From NCBI RefSeq assembly GCF_003023845.1, contig NZ_PYFT01000001.1:4402001-4466000 (forward strand): a DNA stretch of 64,000 bases, given 5' to 3'. Shown one piece after another: positions 63,921 to 64,000 of the stretch. Every line of letters starts with the position of its first letter. Position 1 is the first letter of the stretch. The notes beneath the pieces are model-generated. The model did no database searches and was not told where the DNA came from. It saw nothing but the letters and a program-made list of their open reading frames with translations. The stretch is from Adhaeribacter arboris (lineage in GTDB: Bacteria; Bacteroidota; Bacteroidia; Cytophagales; Hymenobacteraceae). Position numbers and translations under genes: made by a program.

Positions 63921-64000
63921 ATGAATCAGTATGTCACCATGGACGCAGTTCTGCAACATTTGCAGGCCTTCAAGAAGAAATTTTACCTTAATTTACTTAT
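63921..64000 (+). CDS. N-terminal end of a protein, possibly DUF4175 family
   Basis: From ATG 63921 the window ends after 26 codons: MNQYVTMDAVLQHLQAFKKK then FYLNLL. The helical start followed by K-F-Y-L-N-L-L looks like the beginning of Bacteroidota DUF4175-type membrane proteins, but the remaining gene is outside. Low certainty on the name. Confidence 0.4.
   Translation, partial: MNQYVTMDAVLQHLQAFKKKFYLNLL

Noticed and set aside
1-64000. tRNA, rRNA, CRISPR arrays, prophage and intact transposases
   Set aside because: I looked for tRNA-like loops, regularly spaced repeats, integrases and transposase motifs and found none that stand up.

Overview
The window looks like chromosomal DNA from a Bacteroidota bacterium, most likely Cytophagales, perhaps Hymenobacteraceae such as an Adhaeribacter relative; the genus is inference. 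Reasons: type IX secretion parts (a PorP/SprF protein, a GldJ-like lipoprotein and a secreted protein with a type IX sorting tail), starts without Shine-Dalgarno sequences, promoter-like TAnnTTTG boxes, LytTR/LytS-type signalling, many polysaccharide enzymes, and small families typical of the phylum (VF530, DUF2007, DUF6265). By eye the DNA is moderately AT-rich. I see no rRNA, tRNA, CRISPR array, prophage or intact insertion sequence.

Layout: 1-242 frameshifted vapC toxin remnant. 0.4-6.5 kb: DUF4105 membrane protein, inositol monophosphatase, small Cys-rich membrane protein, MscS channel with a DUF2007 partner, radical SAM/SPASM enzyme. 6.5-12.1 kb: a 39-residue membrane protein in a long gap, radA, MFS transporter, Tat-exported xylose-isomerase-like protein. 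12.4-18.1 kb: lipoprotein, fumC, a LytTR/LytS two-component pair facing a small exported protein, a duplicated fumC 3' end with its terminator, and a DUF416 protein. 18.2-28.7 kb: M28 peptidase, Gfo/Idh/MocA oxidoreductase, DUF6265, DinB, GH15 (frameshifted), GH5, carboxylesterase. 29-39 kb: ABC exporter, PHP-type hydrolase, POT transporter, GH18 chitinase, CBS protein, large type IX cargo protein. 39-46 kb: DACNV/DisA-like protein followed by an Imm51-like lipoprotein, PhoX-like protein, HrpB helicase. 46-52 kb: aldo/keto reductase, RluF-like synthase, Crp/Fnr-SnoaL-DoxX group, second Crp/Fnr, epimerase. 52.6-64 kb: GH130-like lipoprotein, second DinB, AsmA-like protein, PorP/SprF plus GldJ-like pair, ComF, a gapless trio ending in exonuclease III, and the start of a gene that leaves the window.

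How genes fit together: several enzymes degrade or remodel glycans (GH15, GH5, GH18, GH130-like), and the POT, MFS and ABC systems could serve uptake or export. Envelope and type IX secretion genes fit a surface-active, possibly gliding bacterium. Repair and stress genes (radA, xth, MscS) are scattered.

The least ordinary items are the repeats and relics: a ~200 bp intergenic repeat in three copies, two of them inverted around a dinB gene; a 146 bp near-palindrome between convergent genes with a half copy elsewhere; the displaced fumC tail; an 11-base direct repeat at a two-turn period beside the LytTR pair; two genes broken at A-runs; and the DACNV protein with a DGA motif but an altered RHR motif.
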